NCBI GenBank assembly: GCA_020744225.1 | Contig: JAGMWG010000001.1 | Span: forward strand, 2,790,001-2,854,000 | Reading direction: 5' to 3' | DNA length: 64,000 nt | DNA from: Paraphoma chrysanthemicola | Taxonomy: Eukaryota > Ascomycota > Dothideomycetes > Pleosporales > Phaeosphaeriaceae | Part shown: piece by piece, positions 1 to 12,161 of the stretch | How the letters are laid out: every line of letters begins with the position of its first letter | How positions within the stretch are numbered: the first letter of the stretch is position 1 | Position numbers and translations under genes: made by a program | The notes under the pieces: model-generated | Told to the model about the DNA's origin: nothing | What the model saw: only the letters and a program-made list of their open reading frames with translations | Database searches by the model: none

Positions 1-121
1 CTAGACGACTAGACCCCCCAGCTGCATTTCGTGTCACGCCGTCCACTCAGAGCTCTTTACCCCACCGCCACACAAACTCGCCACTTCTGTAACCCGCCGC
101 TTCCCGTGATCCTCGCTCACC

Positions 122-1484
122 ATGCCTGCTGAGCGACGCGCTTTCACAGCGACCAGACCGGTCAAGACTGAACGCACCCACGAAGAGAACCAAGAGCGGT
201 ATGTTACGTTTGCTTGTTCATGTCCTTGCCGTGTCTGATTTTGGCAGTGCGTACATTGCGGCTTCGCGACGCAGTGATCGCAGCTTGGAGGCGCGTATAG
301 AGTCTGCGCGTCGCGCTTCTGAGATCCACAAGAAGCGCACTGGACGCGCCCTGCGCGTTACTGAGCAGGATGTCATTAACGAGGAGATGTATGAGGAAGA
401 GGATGATGATCTGCCAACCCAATACCAGCGATTGAACGCGCACCTGCATACCACCTCAGTCATGTTCAACAAGAAACTGCATGATTACATCGCAACTCAG
501 CATGGCGTTAGGAACATGTTCATGTCGCAGTACAACAATCCGCAGATGCCGCAGTTCGGCGGTCAGTTCTCACCCAACACTGCCAACATGCAACCGGCCA
601 TGGCGAACAACTGGCTCAATCCATCGATGCTTCCTCCTCAGCAGTTCAATCCATCCTCGCCTCAACATGCTGTGACTCAGCAGTCGCAGCCTTTCAATCT
701 CAATGCCGCACCGCAACAGCAAGGATTCCGTCAGTCACCATACCAGATTCCTCAGAGGACCAATTCGCACCAACGCTCGCTCTCTATCCAGCTACCACCT
801 GCTGCCGGCACTTTCGATCCTTCCTCCCAATCAGCGCCAGGAGGTATCACGACACCACAGGATTCGTTCAGGAGAATGTCATTGCCCCCGCAGGCGCTTG
901 AACAGCCTCAGTCGGGATTGTCTGCACAATCACGCCCAGCAGTGTCGCGGACGTCTACTTCACAGTCATTTCAGACATCCATCTCACCCCAGGCGACTTC
1001 ACCATCGACGGCCTCGGGTACTGCGACGCCCCATCTGCACAACGAAAACGATACGCCCGCATCTTACCCTTATAGTCCAGCGGGCTATCCATTCAGTTCT
1101 CAGGTGTTGAGCTCCAACCCGCTGACCATGTCCTTGCCACCTGAGTCCCAGCAGTTAATCGGGTCAGCACTTGACCCCAACGACCCGCGCACTGCCATGT
1201 TTATGGCAGGCAGCGAGAACCTCGCCCAGCCGTTTGCTCCTACATACACTTACAATCCGAACTACTCGGGTAAGCCAGGACGCACGTCCTCTGTCGAAGA
1301 CACGCTGGCGCCCGGCATGAACATCAAAGCTGAAAATGCTGATGTTCAGCCTTCGACCATGCCGTCCGAAGGCTTTTACAACAATGAAGCTTTCCTCACC
1401 CCTGGTAATGGCGACTTCGGTGCCTTCTTTGACTTCGGTCAGACTGGTGATGAGCAGGGCGACAACCTCATCAACTGGGATTGA
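122..1484 (+). CDS. Conserved fungal protein of unknown function, Gln/Pro/Ser-rich
   Basis: Two exons, 122-198 and 248-1484, joined by a 49-base GT..AG intron (199-247) that keeps phase: the split Arg codon CG|T gives the reading ENQERAYIAASRRSDRSLEA. The start ATG at 122 sits in a strong CACC-ATG context. The product is about 437 residues. The first 90 residues are charged, with a helix-forming stretch around RSLEARIESARRASEIHK and an acidic run (YEEEDDDLP). I recognise this block as widely conserved in Pezizomycotina without an assigned function. The rest is low-complexity Gln/Pro/Ser/Asn-rich sequence ending in an acidic, aromatic tail (FFDFGQTGDEQGDNLINWD), as in many nuclear regulators. 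No DNA-binding domain is visible. A nuclear role is only inference. Confidence 0.85.
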
Positions 1485-3550
1485 TGATTGTCGTGGAGGT
1501 TATTTCTTTACGCGCTTGCTTCATTGTTGTTGTATCGGTTCCGGTGTTCCTGATCTTGATCGCCTCGACGACTCCCACTGGGTTTGGGGTTGGGCGCACT
1601 TGATACACCTTGGGTTTTGTTTGTATACGAAGTCACGACTTTGGGCGTGTCCGGCGTTGTTATGAAAATGTGACGGAATGCGGACATTGGTACACAGTGG
1701 TATTATCAATATTGGCGCTATGGGTCGCCCCGATGGCGAGTTCTCCACTCCAGCGTACTGTCGCTGTGTTGTTAGTTTTATAATCGATAATCGCTGCGAC
1801 TAAATATATGGTTTGCATGCTCATAAGACTTCGCCTCCTGTATCAATTGTGTCCGTCAACCTTGGTTATGTGCGACCATCGCTAAGACTGGAAGCAGTAT
1901 CATGGACTACGGTGGTCTTGATGCGGACCGTTGATGGATGTGCAACAGCGCCCACAACACGTTACAAGGTGGCTGTCTGCCAATCACGCGTGCTGGCTTG
2001 CTCGCGCAACAGGCCACATACCTTTGTCACAGTCGAACGAAGTCGGAAGGGGAGGCGTATGCCAAAGGCCGGGAATGTTGCACATGTGACGAAGCTAATT
2101 TAGCGCGGCTACTACCAACATCGCTCTCCGAGTTCTGCTCAGCCCCACGATGCAGCCGGTCTTGGGACTTTGTCCGGGTCTTCGCATCGTTGCATCGGCT
2201 GTTTTCCCATTCGTTCTCCCATCAAGCGACTTCATATGCCACGGCCGCAGGTATCGGGTGTACTACGCGTCTCCACTTTGCAATCTACCGGCATTACACC
2301 AAGACGGCTCCTTCCTGCACTAAGACTTGGTTTCTGTTCCTGCATCGTGTACCTCAATACAACCGACTTGTGCGATAATTCTTCGAGGCGAAAGATGTTG
2401 CGCAACGACCCAGTAGCTTCATGCCATGGGGACAGCGACGTTGATGCTCTACCGTAACACAGACATCGTAACGAGACGAACGGAAGACAGTCGTGCTGCC
2501 TATCGCTATGCTCAGAACAAGGTCCTTTCTTCAGAGTTTCCTTGGCAGTATGTCACTGCAAAAAGATTGACGGCCCAGCCTCTACGTTTGCAATGATCGT
2601 GGTAGGACATCACAAGCGACGCCTGCACATGGCTGTATCGGTCTAATGTCAAAATGTCAACACCCAGCTTCTGCCTGATTTAACTGGATCGGGGCCAGAT
2701 ATCCCGCACGTATCCGGCGGTTGAAGCTTGTTAACGACCGGCCTTCCGCAGTACTCGAACATCGTCCTACAACAACCACACAATTGGGCTCAAAACCTCG
2801 TCAGTCGTTGCCTTTGCGAAAGCGCCACCTCGAACTTGAACTACGTCGATCTATTGGCTCGCAACCTCACTTTTCCCAGATCATGGCTAACTTGACCTTC
2901 ATCCAACTCGACGCGGTAGATGGTATCATTCTTCGTTACTCCTATGCTCCAAATCAGAAATTGCGGTCATAAATGTCACAGCTCTACCAATGTTGGGGGG
3001 CGGTGCGGCCGTGCTACATGTACAGCCGGACTTCCCGCAATGACTTCTCCACAACGAACCCAGCGGCGCGACGTTTGTGACACCATCACGTCAAAGATCA
3101 TGCAGGCAGAGACTCGCCACTTTTCTCATCCATGGATGAGCTCAACATTTTTGGTTCACACCTAGCTCCAGCTACCAGTCAATCGTTGATGTGGAGTGTA
3201 ACTGTACAAACGTGTTTTCTTGGGAATATCCCGACGAATGTGGATGTACACCGCCTCTCCATCCAAGTTTTGAAGGCAATTCGAAGCACAGATAGGTATG
3301 ATCACCCGTAGGCATGATGCCGTGCTGCATAATGTGTACGTTTCCGATGGCCCACTGCACACTTGCCACACCGACTCAAAGATAGCAGAGTAAATTCCAA
3401 AGAAGCCACATGAACACTGACATATAAGGCCCTTGACTTGAGGTACTGAGATGTCAAACGCTTCAGCTGCGTCTGTGTCCATTCTGACACTTCCCTTCGT
3501 TTGAACTACATTCATTTCGATTTTCACCCACACTCCCGCTTTCAGCCATC
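1485..3550. other. Intergenic region, about 2.1 kb
   Basis: Short open frames occur on both strands, but none has a recognisable domain, convincing composition or good splice context. The left part is the 3' flank of the gene ending at 1484. The right part is the promoter and leader of the secreted protein starting at 3551. A minus-strand frame at 3162-3533 has several cysteines but no family I recognise. Confidence 0.6.
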
Positions 3551-5287
3551 ATGAAGCTCACGAACAGCGTCGCCCTACTCGTCACGTTTGCTCTTGCCTT
3601 TGCAGAGCCTGCGCCCTGTAAGTCGAGATCGTTTTGTCGCGACCCCGCGCTTCGAGAAATTGTCTACTCGGCCGGCACCATACTTACCAACAATATCTAG
3701 TGCGGTTTCCGAAGCACGTCAGACCTCGTCAATATGCGCCACCTCCATATTACCCTCCTTATCCCATCCCTAGCTCCTCATCTAGTAGGCATTACTCCAC
3801 GGGCACAGGCGTTACACTGTCCACCAGTATCCCGTTGTCTACAGTCGTTTCGAGCTCTACTTCTGCGACCGCAAACTCTACATCCAGTCGGCCTATCTTT
3901 TCCACCAGCCTGATCACTTCTACGGGGTCCAAAGGGCTGAGCACTACACCAAGCGAAGCAGCCTCTTCGAGCTTTAGGTGAGACATGATCTACAATCCAG
4001 CTACGTCTCTCTTACTGACCACCGCCGTACTAGTGCTAAGTCGACCACTGGTTTGACCAGTACAGACGCAACGCAGTCCAGCTGGGAAGTTCCAAGCTCG
4101 ACATCACGTAGTGTGCCGCTGTCAACCGGAGCATCAACCACTGGGAGCAGCACTAACACTCCATACTACCCACCCTCCTCGTCTCCACCTTATGCCAATA
4201 GTTCAAGCACTAGTCATTCCACTCAGGGAACAGGCAACCCGCCCATAACCACTACTCCAATCGCCACCACAACGGGCTCAACGAATTTTAGTTCGTCGTA
4301 TTCTTCATATACGCCCATGATACCAACTACGTACCTTAACACCACGCGCACAGCTCGATCAAGCACGAAGTCAAGTCAGCGATCGAGCTCAACGCATGGG
4401 TACTATGGCCCACCAAACGCTACATCGACCACAGAAACAGAATCCTTGGTCAGCTCTTCTCTGACAACTCACACTTTCCCCCCTTTGACTCCGACACCCT
4501 GGACATCAACATACGTCTGGAGCTCTTCGCAGACTGTATCTTCGGCCACGCCATCGAGTGCTGTGAGCAGTAGCAGCTCCTCCCCAGTTGCTTCCAGCAC
4601 TTCCTTGACGAGCTCCTCGTCCTTTTCTCCGTCGGCCTCGAAATCATTCTCAAGCACTCCTGCCACCACGTCCTCAATCCCAGCATCCACCACACCAAAG
4701 GCATCCAGCTCCAGCTCCAGGAACCCCGACACGACCCTTCCCAGCTTCACTCTCTTTTCGTCAACATCTACCTCGCGCTCAACTACTCGCCGCTCCTCAT
4801 CCACCCGCGGCCCAACCACACGTGGCACCACGACCGACGCCACCGCATCATCATGGCCCATCCCCTCATCTACCCCCGTCCCCACCTCATACTCCATCAC
4901 CAGGCCCTCGTACGGCAAATCTTCGTCTGCGTCATCAACGGGCGGAACATCCACGGATGCAACGAGCTTCAGCTGGGACCCCAACACGAGCACGTACACG
5001 CGGTCGACGTTTCAGACGAGCGTGAGTAGTACGAGTACCGAGGCGAGCGAGAGCGGAGGGTATGGGCCCGTGCCGACGTATGATGAGGCGAGAATGGCTG
5101 GTGTGAAAGGACGGAGCGTGAAGATTGAGGGGAAGGAGGATGGTATGATGGGTAAGGAGGAAGGGAAGGGTATGATGAAGCAGGATGGTATGGTGAAACG
5201 GGGCTTGGTACGTTTGCTTTTCATGTGATAGGTGAGGATGGATGTGCATGCTAATTAGCTTGATAGGGTGGAATGTGGTTCCTTTGA
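3551..5287 (+). CDS. Secreted Ser/Thr-rich cell-wall/mucin-like protein
   Basis: Four exons: 3551-3617, 3701-3977, 4034-5207 and 5267-5287. All junctions keep phase and have branch-site-like motifs (ctgac, ctaat). The product is about 512 residues. It starts with a clear signal peptide (MKLTNSVALLVTFALAFA, then EPAP), followed by a short Pro/Tyr patch (YAPPPYYPPYPIP) and then almost uninterrupted Ser/Thr with Pro/Ala, the usual substrate for dense O-mannosylation. Three spaced copies of a T-D-A-T-x-x-S-W motif break the Ser/Thr tract. The C-terminus changes to a Gly/Lys/Met-rich segment and, after the last small exon, ends in GLGGMWFL. No GPI signal or enzymatic domain is seen. Without the last intron the protein would end VRLLFM. 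A wall or extracellular matrix role is inferred from composition. Confidence 0.8.
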
Positions 5288-6041
5288 GCTTCTGATGCGC
5301 CGCTAAATGATGTTAGGGGCGCGAGCCTAGTTATAGTGAGTCTACAGAGACGGAGCGTGGGAGAAAGATTTTTGGGTGTTGGTTTGCTTCTTCTTCACCT
5401 TCCTTTACTATCTTCTTTTTCTCGGACAGCTTAGCTTAGCTAGTTCCGCAACAAAGCCATACCCATTTATGGCGGCTTCCCTGTCCGGCGTACATGGTCA
5501 TACATACATACGTACACATGGACTTCACAGATAATCCAGGGTTCATTTTCTTAGAAGTCTTGCTGCGTGGATCACCGTAAAGTAGGACTATATATCTGAT
5601 ATCTCTCCCGTCAGGCACTTTGGGTCTATTGCCACACGATCTCTATACGAATTTTGCGATCCTTCACCTGTCATCGCTTCGTAATGGTATCACGCCTCAC
5701 TGAAGCAAGCAGATGATAGATAGCCTTGTTACGAATACGTGTCCCCACGCTCCGTGGAAGCTAGCAATCATCCTTGCGTGGATACAAGCTTGTTGCAAGT
5801 CCAGAAGTATCTGAATGTATGGGCTCGCAGGGTCGGACTTGATGCGTGATTGAAGCCGGATGGAAAGATGGAGGCGTGTGGTCATGGATGGTCGGCGTGA
5901 GTGGGTTCTTTCGAAGACTGCATAAGCAGGAACGGCGAATGTGACACAGGGTGAGAGAGGCAAAGCCATAAGGATACTAGAGCGAACTTGATGTCCTAAC
6001 TTGCAGCTCTCATAGCGCATTTCTGGACCCAATTGACCGCC
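5288..6041. other. Convergent intergenic region
   Basis: This is the shared 3' flank of the Ser/Thr-rich gene (+) and the dehydrogenase gene (-). It holds a small CATA-type simple repeat near 5500-5520. I see no gene here. Confidence 0.6.
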
Positions 6042-7325
6042 TTATCTTGCTTTTCGTTGCTTCGCTCCGCCGTTGCTCTCTTTCGCCGTGCTTTTCGCTT
6101 CAACTTTTTCCTTGTCTTTCTTCTCTAATGCCCTTTGTCTGGCACTTTCCTTCTCGAGCACTTCGATGGTTTTTGAACTGCTTTCCCACAGCTTCTTTTG
6201 TAGGTCCTCATCGTCAATCTCTTTTCTTGACCAGGTTATTTTCCTGCATTCTTTCAAGAAGTAGCTGCCCTCTCCCCTGCCCCATTGCGCCTCCATAGCC
6301 GCATATAAGAATGTCTGTGCACCTTGGTCTCCACTTTTGAGCACTAGCCACCACACAGGCCACATGATCAGGTACAGTGCGAGACCCCAGAGTGAACCGA
6401 AAGTCAGGAAGCGGCGCATGCCGGGTGTGCGGGTCCAGCCGGGATCAACCATTATGACGCGAGCATTCATGGGCTTCTTGTCAGGACGAGCATATGACGA
6501 GAGATGCTTCTGGAACGCAACGGCAAAGGTCATGAGGGCCAATTTCGAGGTCGCGTAGACGGCTTTTGGTGTGAAGTCAATCTGCCCCGGCTCAGGCTTT
6601 CCGTCCTTCTTTGACTTTGCTGTGCTCGGCTTCGCATCGAAGTCAGGCAATTGTCCGGCCACGTAAGCACTGCATGTTCCGAAGATGATGCGGACGTCTC
6701 GGTCTGGAGGTTGGGCGCGGAGTGCTGGACTTAGTATGCTCAACAGGTGAAAGTTGGCGACATAGTTCAAGCCCCATGTTGCTTCCAACCCATCCTCAGT
6801 CGTTGTTGCCTTGCCCCCCGGAGGGGTCATGGTATTGGCACACAAGATGATCATATCGAGGCGGCGCGGCGGTGCATTGTCGACCCATTTCGTCGCAAAG
6901 AGTCGTATGCTGTGTAGAGACGTGAGATCGACGTTCTCGGCGGTGATGAGCTCGTTGCCCGTCTGTGTGCGTAGGTCTTCGATGTAGTCTACGAGGAAGG
7001 GGTCGACGAGTGGTTGCTGTACGAGCAGAATGATTTGTGCACCGCGAGACGCAAGTCCTTTGACTACTTCAGCGCCTATACCTGCTGTTCCGCCCTGTAC
7101 ACGTGTCAACAGAAGCCTCAAACTTCGCTATAGCATACAAATGCGTACCGTGACCATGACCACCTTGGAATGCATATTCCGCTCTGACTGATTGACCGCG
7201 CCATTGAAGAACCATTTCAACAGGTAAAGCAATGCAAAAATTGGTGATATCTTCACTACAGTCCAGCCGAGCGGTATGGAGTCCAGTCCCTCAGAGAAGG
7301 CCTGGGCGATGATGTTGACGGGCAT
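6042..7325 (-). CDS. Membrane-anchored short-chain dehydrogenase/reductase
   Basis: Two exons on the minus strand (7149-7325, then 6042-7094), separated by a 54-base GT..AG intron at 7095-7148. Splicing joins VVMVT to GGTAGIG, which recreates the Rossmann dinucleotide-binding motif TGGTAGIG at about residues 59-66. The product is about 409 residues. A hydrophobic N-terminal segment (about residues 20-42) should anchor it in a membrane. The catalytic set is visible: Ser in GTCSAY (about 201) and YxxxK in VYATSK (Tyr about 239, Lys about 243), followed by the family's VDPGWTRTPG segment. A second hydrophobic segment lies near FGSLWGLALYLIMWPVWWL. The tail is Lys/Glu-rich. It resembles fungal membrane or lipid-droplet SDRs such as yeast Env9. 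The substrate is unknown. Confidence 0.88.
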
Positions 7326-7595
7326 AGTGGGTTGATGTGGTACGCAAAGGGTTAAGCAACGCGGAACAATGGTGGCTCGCTAAGCACATCGGCGCTACGC
7401 ACGTGGCGTCATTGCCATGTGATAGCGCGTCGAGACCCTGTCGCCTTGGATTCACCGTCCTCGAATTGTCATTTTCACCGCCATCGCCGGCGATGGTGCC
7501 GCTCATTTCACCGTCGCAGAACTTGTTGAACAGATAGAGGTCTCCATCTAATTCTCCCTAGCAGAGAGGCCCTAGGGGCAGCTTCGACCCTCAAA
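7326..7595. promoter_or_regulatory. Divergent promoter region (SDR / G-patch)
   Basis: Only 270 bases separate the start codons of the dehydrogenase (-) and the G-patch gene (+), so both promoters must lie here. No individual element is assigned. Confidence 0.5.
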
Positions 7596-8303
7596 ATGAC
7601 GACAACCTCTATGAAAGCACGAATCGAAGAAGACGACTACGAAGAGGATCCACGCTTCGACGATGCCGACTTCTCGACCACTCCTTTCGTCCAACAACCC
7701 GCATACGGGCGCGGTCTGTGGAAGAACCCCATACAATTCGTACCTGCCGCCCCAGATGCGCCCAAGCCAATAGCATCGACCACGAACGGTCGCACGATGG
7801 CCGAGAAATACCTCGCCATAATGTTTCCAAACGGGCAGTCGCAGCCAAAACCTGAAGCTTATCCTGCATGCGGGATATGTGGCGAGCCAGTCAAGGAGCA
7901 AGACCAGCGGATGCACTACCTAAGCCCTGCGCATCAGGCTGCTCTACCCCGCGCCCCGATACCCTCTGCTATCGACCGAACGCGAATGGGATTGAAGTAC
8001 ATGTCTAAACATGGCTACGACGTTGATGCGCGAATTGGGCTGGGTGCAAGTGGACAAGGCATGCTATTCCCACTGGTGCCAAAGGAGAAGCGAGACAAGC
8101 TCGGCTTGGGCACAGATAAGAAGGATCATGAGAAGAAGAAGGCGCTGGGAGGCGCGAGCACAGCGGATGTCAGAGAGGGGAGGTTAGATGCTGGAAAAAT
8201 ACAAAAGTTGGCCAAGATGGACAAGAAGAAGCATGAGAAGCTCCAAAGGATGTTCTACGGGAATGACGAGGTGGAGAAATATTTGGGAGAGTTGGATGGG
8301 TGA
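7596..8303 (+). CDS. G-patch domain protein with a zinc-knuckle-like motif
   Basis: A single-exon gene of 235 residues. The N-terminus is acidic (RIEEDDYEEDP). A CxxC...HxxxxxxH-like motif (CGICGEPVKEQDQRMHYLSPAH, about residues 91-112) precedes a G-patch (about residues 128-166), seen as MGLKYMSKHGYD followed by GLGASGQG and a GLG repeat. The C-terminus is Lys-rich (KMDKKKHEKLQRMFYG). This layout matches the GPANK1-like group of G-patch proteins, which are thought to bind RNA or to activate DEAH helicases. The exact partner is not known here. The reading frame is clean and ends with a short Leu-Gly-Glu tail. Confidence 0.88.
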   Translation: MTTTSMKARIEEDDYEEDPRFDDADFSTTPFVQQPAYGRGLWKNPIQFVPAAPDAPKPIASTTNGRTMAEKYLAIMFPNGQSQPKPEAYPACGICGEPVKEQDQRMHYLSPAHQAALPRAPIPSAIDRTRMGLKYMSKHGYDVDARIGLGASGQGMLFPLVPKEKRDKLGLGTDKKDHEKKKALGGASTADVREGRLDAGKIQKLAKMDKKKHEKLQRMFYGNDEVEKYLGELDG

Positions 8304-8904
8304 AGATACCCATACGCAGAATAATGGAAGGAATGCATAGCGTTGGCGTTCGGTCTATTTGCCAGTAGTTACTGTCAGCTCTCGAGATACCCACTTCAAT
8401 TCTAGTATTTTCTTATGTGTCGCGACCGGAACGCATTGTGCAGTCTTGAAATGAAATCGTATCGTCACATATTGCATCGTTTCATGCGAGCTCTCGTGAA
8501 TTTTAACAACTTGGCCAGCACTTTGGAATCGAAGTCCTGCTTGTAGTCAATCGGACTTGCGATTGTTTCGATGCACTAGGATAAGTATCCGAGGCTATAC
8601 AAGACTCGTTTTACAAATTTTTCAAATATGCAGATTGAGTACGACGTCTTGTTCGACAACACGTACGGATCTAGCAACGTCAAAAGAGGTGCTCGCTCGA
8701 GTGCTCGGAACGAAGATCAGCATGAGGAGTCAGTCGAATACCGCGGCTAATCTGACGGCTGCTCATGAGTAATTGAGAACCCTGCACAATTTTTGCCCCA
8801 CATTTGTTACCAACTTAGAGTCTAGAGCAATGCTGCGATGGCGAATTTAGATAGCTGCAATATAAACTAAATATTTCCCAAATCCAACATCGAATAAATC
8901 AATT
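8304..8904. other. Intergenic region upstream of tRNA-Ile
   Basis: An A/T-leaning spacer of about 600 bases between the G-patch gene and the tRNA. Only very short frames are present, and I support no gene. Confidence 0.6.
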
Positions 8905-8991
8905 GGTCGCTTAGCTCAGTTGGTTAGAGCGTGGTGCTAATAGCTTCTGCTTGCAACGCCAAGGTCGCGAGTTCGACCCTCGTAGTGACCA
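8905..8991 (+). tRNA. tRNA-Ile (anticodon AAU), with intron
   Basis: The cloverleaf can be drawn by eye. The acceptor stem GGTCGCT pairs with AGTGACC (one G-U pair). The D arm is in TAGCTCAGTTGGTTAGAGC. The anticodon stem TGGTG pairs with CGCCA around the loop CTAATAA, with anticodon AAT at 8939-8941. The T arm is GCGAGTTCGACCCTCG. A 13-base intron (8943-8955) lies after position 37, the normal place for nuclear tRNA introns. The discriminator base is A. The internal A and B boxes are intact. Confidence 0.95.
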
Positions 8992-8994
8992 TTC

Positions 8995-8999
8995 TTTTT
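8995..8999 (+). terminator. RNA polymerase III T-run terminator
   Basis: A run of five T residues starts four bases after the tRNA 3' end, as expected for Pol III termination. Confidence 0.7.
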
Positions 9000-9244
9000 G
9001 CCCTTGCATGCGCTTGACGACCGATGCATCTATTTTTGTTCTTAGTTGTTGTTGGATTACTCGGCGAAGCGCAGTGGTAATGAGCTGCCTGGCATATGAT
9101 GCGGCCTTGCGGTGTAGTCTTCTCGCGCGGGTTGCTTTGCAGGCTACTAAGAGCGGGCCCATGTCCGCTTCGAAGCTTGCCATTACACACCCACACGTCT
9201 TCTATTTTACTTTCCTTTCTCTCCTTCCTTGGAATTGAGTAGCC

Positions 9245-10938
9245 ATGTTGCACTTCGCGACATTGATCGTGAGCATCATTGCGTCGACGTATCTATTCGT
9301 TCACTTTGTGCTCCGCATGACCCAAGATGCGCGCGAGCCAAGAGCGATTTTAACGACCGTTCCATTTGTGACGCCTCTTATTGGTATGATTCGAGAAAAG
9401 TCACAATTTCACACTCGATTAAGGTAAGTTATTTCAAGTCAGTGAAACGAATATCTATATGTCTGAACGCTGACAACTCTAAAGGAATACGTTCCAGCTC
9501 CCCATCTACACCCTGCGTCTGCCCTTCCTGCGCATGTACATAGTGAACTCAACTGCTCTCATTCCTCTATTACAAAAGCAATGGCGCACAGTCAGCTTTG
9601 CTGCGATTGCAGCGGATGCGGGCATGACTGTTGGCATGAGCAAGGAAGCTGTTAAGATCATGCATGACGATCTCACAAGCGAACACGGCTTCAGTGTTAG
9701 TTGGCCGAGATATATCATCCCTGCGATGAGTCCAGGAAAAGACCTTGATGCGATGAACAGGCGGGCCGTTGAGGTCCTAGCCGAGGAGATGGAAAAGCTG
9801 AATGCGCACGGGACAGTCAAGCGCGGTCTGTCGAAATGGTCGCGCGAAGTCATGGTCACTGCGACAACTGAAGCTGTCTGGGGTCCTCAGAATCCGTATC
9901 GCGATCCTGTTGTGGCTGAGGCTTGGAGGTCAGTCGTGTCGTACGCTGGTCTAACTTGTACAGCTCGCTGACTTTCAATACAGAACCTTCGAAGCTGGCT
10001 TCCTCACCTTCTCCATGTTTCCTATGGCATCAGTCCTCTTCCCAAAACTCCGCCGTGCACGAGAAACCGTTGCTGCTGCCATGACAAACTACATGCGCAA
10101 CGGCGGCCACCTTTCAGCTTCTGGACTCGTGCGCATGCGGTACGAGCACCATCACGAGCAATTCGGGCTCAGTCTCGAAGACCTTGCTCGCGGCGAGCTT
10201 GGAAATACTTTTGCCGTCCTGGGAAACACGGCACCGTGTGCATTCTGGCTCATCTATCACATATTCTCCTCCCCCGCCGCCCTCGCCGCCGTACGTCACG
10301 AAGTGTCGGACCTTGTGCAAGAAAAGCATGACAGGAACGGTGACGTTGTAAAGACTGTTGATTTCTCCCTAATTCGCACATCTTGCCCCATCCTCCAAAG
10401 TACGTTCCAAGAAACAATGCGTGTCCGCGCAGTCAATCCCGGTCCTCGCGTCCTCCTCGAAGACGTTCATCTCGACGGCCACTATCTGCTCAAGAAGGGT
10501 AGTATGCTCATGATCCCCGCCACAGTCCAACACAGCGATGTAGAAGCTTGGGGCGCTAATGTCAGCGAATTCGATTACTTACGCTTTTGCCGCAAGCCAG
10601 ACTCAGGTCACAAGAGGCCCAATCGCGTTGCTTTCCGTGCGTTCGGAGGCGGACATATTCTCTGCCCTGGGCGACAGTTTGCGAGTACAGAGATTATGGT
10701 ATTTGCGGCGCTGTTGGTGTTGCTGTTCGATATCGTGCCTGTCAGGGGCGAGTGGGTCGAGCCGATATGTAAGAATTCGCCTGCGCAGGCTGGGTTTCCG
10801 ATCCCAGATGAAGATGTGGAGGTTGAGTTGCATATGAGAGAACCCACGATAAAGTGGGAATACATTTTCTCAGGGTCGGAGAAGGGGATGGATATTGTGG
10901 CGGAGGATAGTGTTGCGAGTGATCGAGGTGGTGCCTGA
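9245..10938 (+). CDS. Cytochrome P450, CYP7/CYP8-like
   Basis: Three exons: 9245-9423, 9485-9928 and 9984-10938. Introns of 61 and 55 bases both split Arg codons in phase. The product is about 525 residues. An N-terminal membrane anchor (LHFATLIVSIIASTYLFVHFVL) targets the ER. The I-helix region reads ELGNTFAVLGNTAP, the K-helix E-x-x-R is in FQETMRVR, and the heme-binding loop FGGGHILCPGRQF places the axial cysteine at about residue 435. The altered I helix, with Asn replacing the usual acid-Thr pair, recalls the CYP7/CYP8 (prostacyclin-synthase/7-alpha-hydroxylase-like) group common in ascomycetes. The substrate is unknown. No backbone synthase lies nearby, so it is not evidently part of a metabolite cluster. 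Confidence 0.9.
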
Positions 10939-11586
10939 CATTCTTTGCAGGACTAATCTTTGTTGCGAATGATGTAGAGCCGCCTACCAGAACACTTCAT
11001 GAAGCCTACCCTAACATCCAAGAAGCCTGCGTTCTCGTTACCGTTTTTGAACATCAGATATCGCTCGCGAACCTTGACGTTGAAAGTGAGTTTGGTATGT
11101 GGCATATGTGGGCTTCAAGTGGCTTGCGTCGCGGTACGAAGAGCTTCATGTGGGTCTAAGCAGGGACGGAAAGAGCGGGGCCTCGGGTACCTGCAGCAAT
11201 GCGTCATGTGTACTTGAGATCCGAGATCTTGATTTTGTCGAGAGGTCTATCATTCGATACTTCATCCGTGAGAGCGCGCCTGCACAATTGTGACAACTGA
11301 TCGATTATATATTATTCACTAGCTACGACTACAACATCATCGCCGCTTCAAACATCATGCCCCAATCCTTCAAACCATCGCACATCAAAAGACATTACGA
11401 CCATATTCAGCTCTCGGTATCTCCTCCAAAGTAACAAGGTATATTGCAAATCATCTCCCCCAAAGAATGTCAACGTCGCGTCATGAAGAACGTTTCCAAC
11501 CAGAAGCGCCGCCCGCTAAGAATGCTCGACCCCCAGGTATCGTATCCGTGTGAATGTATAGGTATTGTATTTGCGCGACTCGGTGC
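10939..11586. other. Convergent intergenic region
   Basis: 3' flanks of the P450 (+) and the GPI-type gene (-). Only small frames without recognisable content are present. Confidence 0.6.
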
Positions 11587-12161
11587 TTAGAAGGCAAGCA
11601 TGCCCAGCACACCAAGCGCAGCACCGACACCTGCTCCCAGAGCAGCGGAAGGATAGGGCGCGGCGTTGGTCGTAGCGACGGCGGCGGAGGATCGCGTAGC
11701 AGTGGCAGAAAGAGTAGGCGTGCGAACGCCCGTGATGCTTGTAGAGTTAACACCAATCGGACTGGCGCTGATACTGGCGACTGACGAAAAAGAAAGTGAC
11801 GCAGAAGGAGTTGGCGTCGCAGAGGCGGAAGCAGGGTAGAGCGCGGGCAGGAGGCTCTTCACATCGGACGGAAGGGCCTGGTACCACGACGGCGTATTTC
11901 CAGCGGCGAGCGACGATGCCATTTGAGAGGCAAAGGCAGACTGCGACGCGAGCGCATAGCTGCGCTGATCCGCAGGCAGCGCCGTCGCGAGGACCAGGAG
12001 AACGGAATTTTGCACTTCAGGTCTATCACGGCAATGTTAGTTGGGCCTAAAGGACCATTGCATCTCGTGTACTACGAGACGCGTGAGACATACGGTATTG
12101 GAGTCTGAGCCACCGCGCCGGTCGCGAGCGCAAGCAGCGCACATACACTCCTGAGCCGCAT
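11587..12161 (-). CDS. Small secreted GPI-anchored-type protein, Ala/Ser/Thr-rich
   Basis: Two exons on the minus strand (12094-12161, then 11587-12022), with a 71-base GT..AG intron at 12023-12093. Splicing gives about 167 residues. They begin with a signal peptide (MRLRSVCALLALATGAVAQ) in the short first exon, which would be missed if only the long frame were called. The mature part has a compact helical stretch (QNSVLLVLATALPADQRSYA... and WYQALPSDVKSLLPALYP), then a Ser/Thr/Ala stalk. It ends with a small-residue patch and a hydrophobic tail (ALGAGVGAALGVLGMLAF) of the kind replaced by a GPI anchor. It is likely a small wall or plasma-membrane surface protein of unknown role. Confidence 0.82.

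Noticed and set aside
3162..3533. Cys-containing minus frame of 123 codons
   Set aside because: It overlaps the promoter of the secreted protein at 3551, with no signal peptide or known Cys framework.
9245..10938. P450 as part of a secondary-metabolite cluster
   Set aside because: No synthase, transferase, transporter or cluster regulator is next to it.
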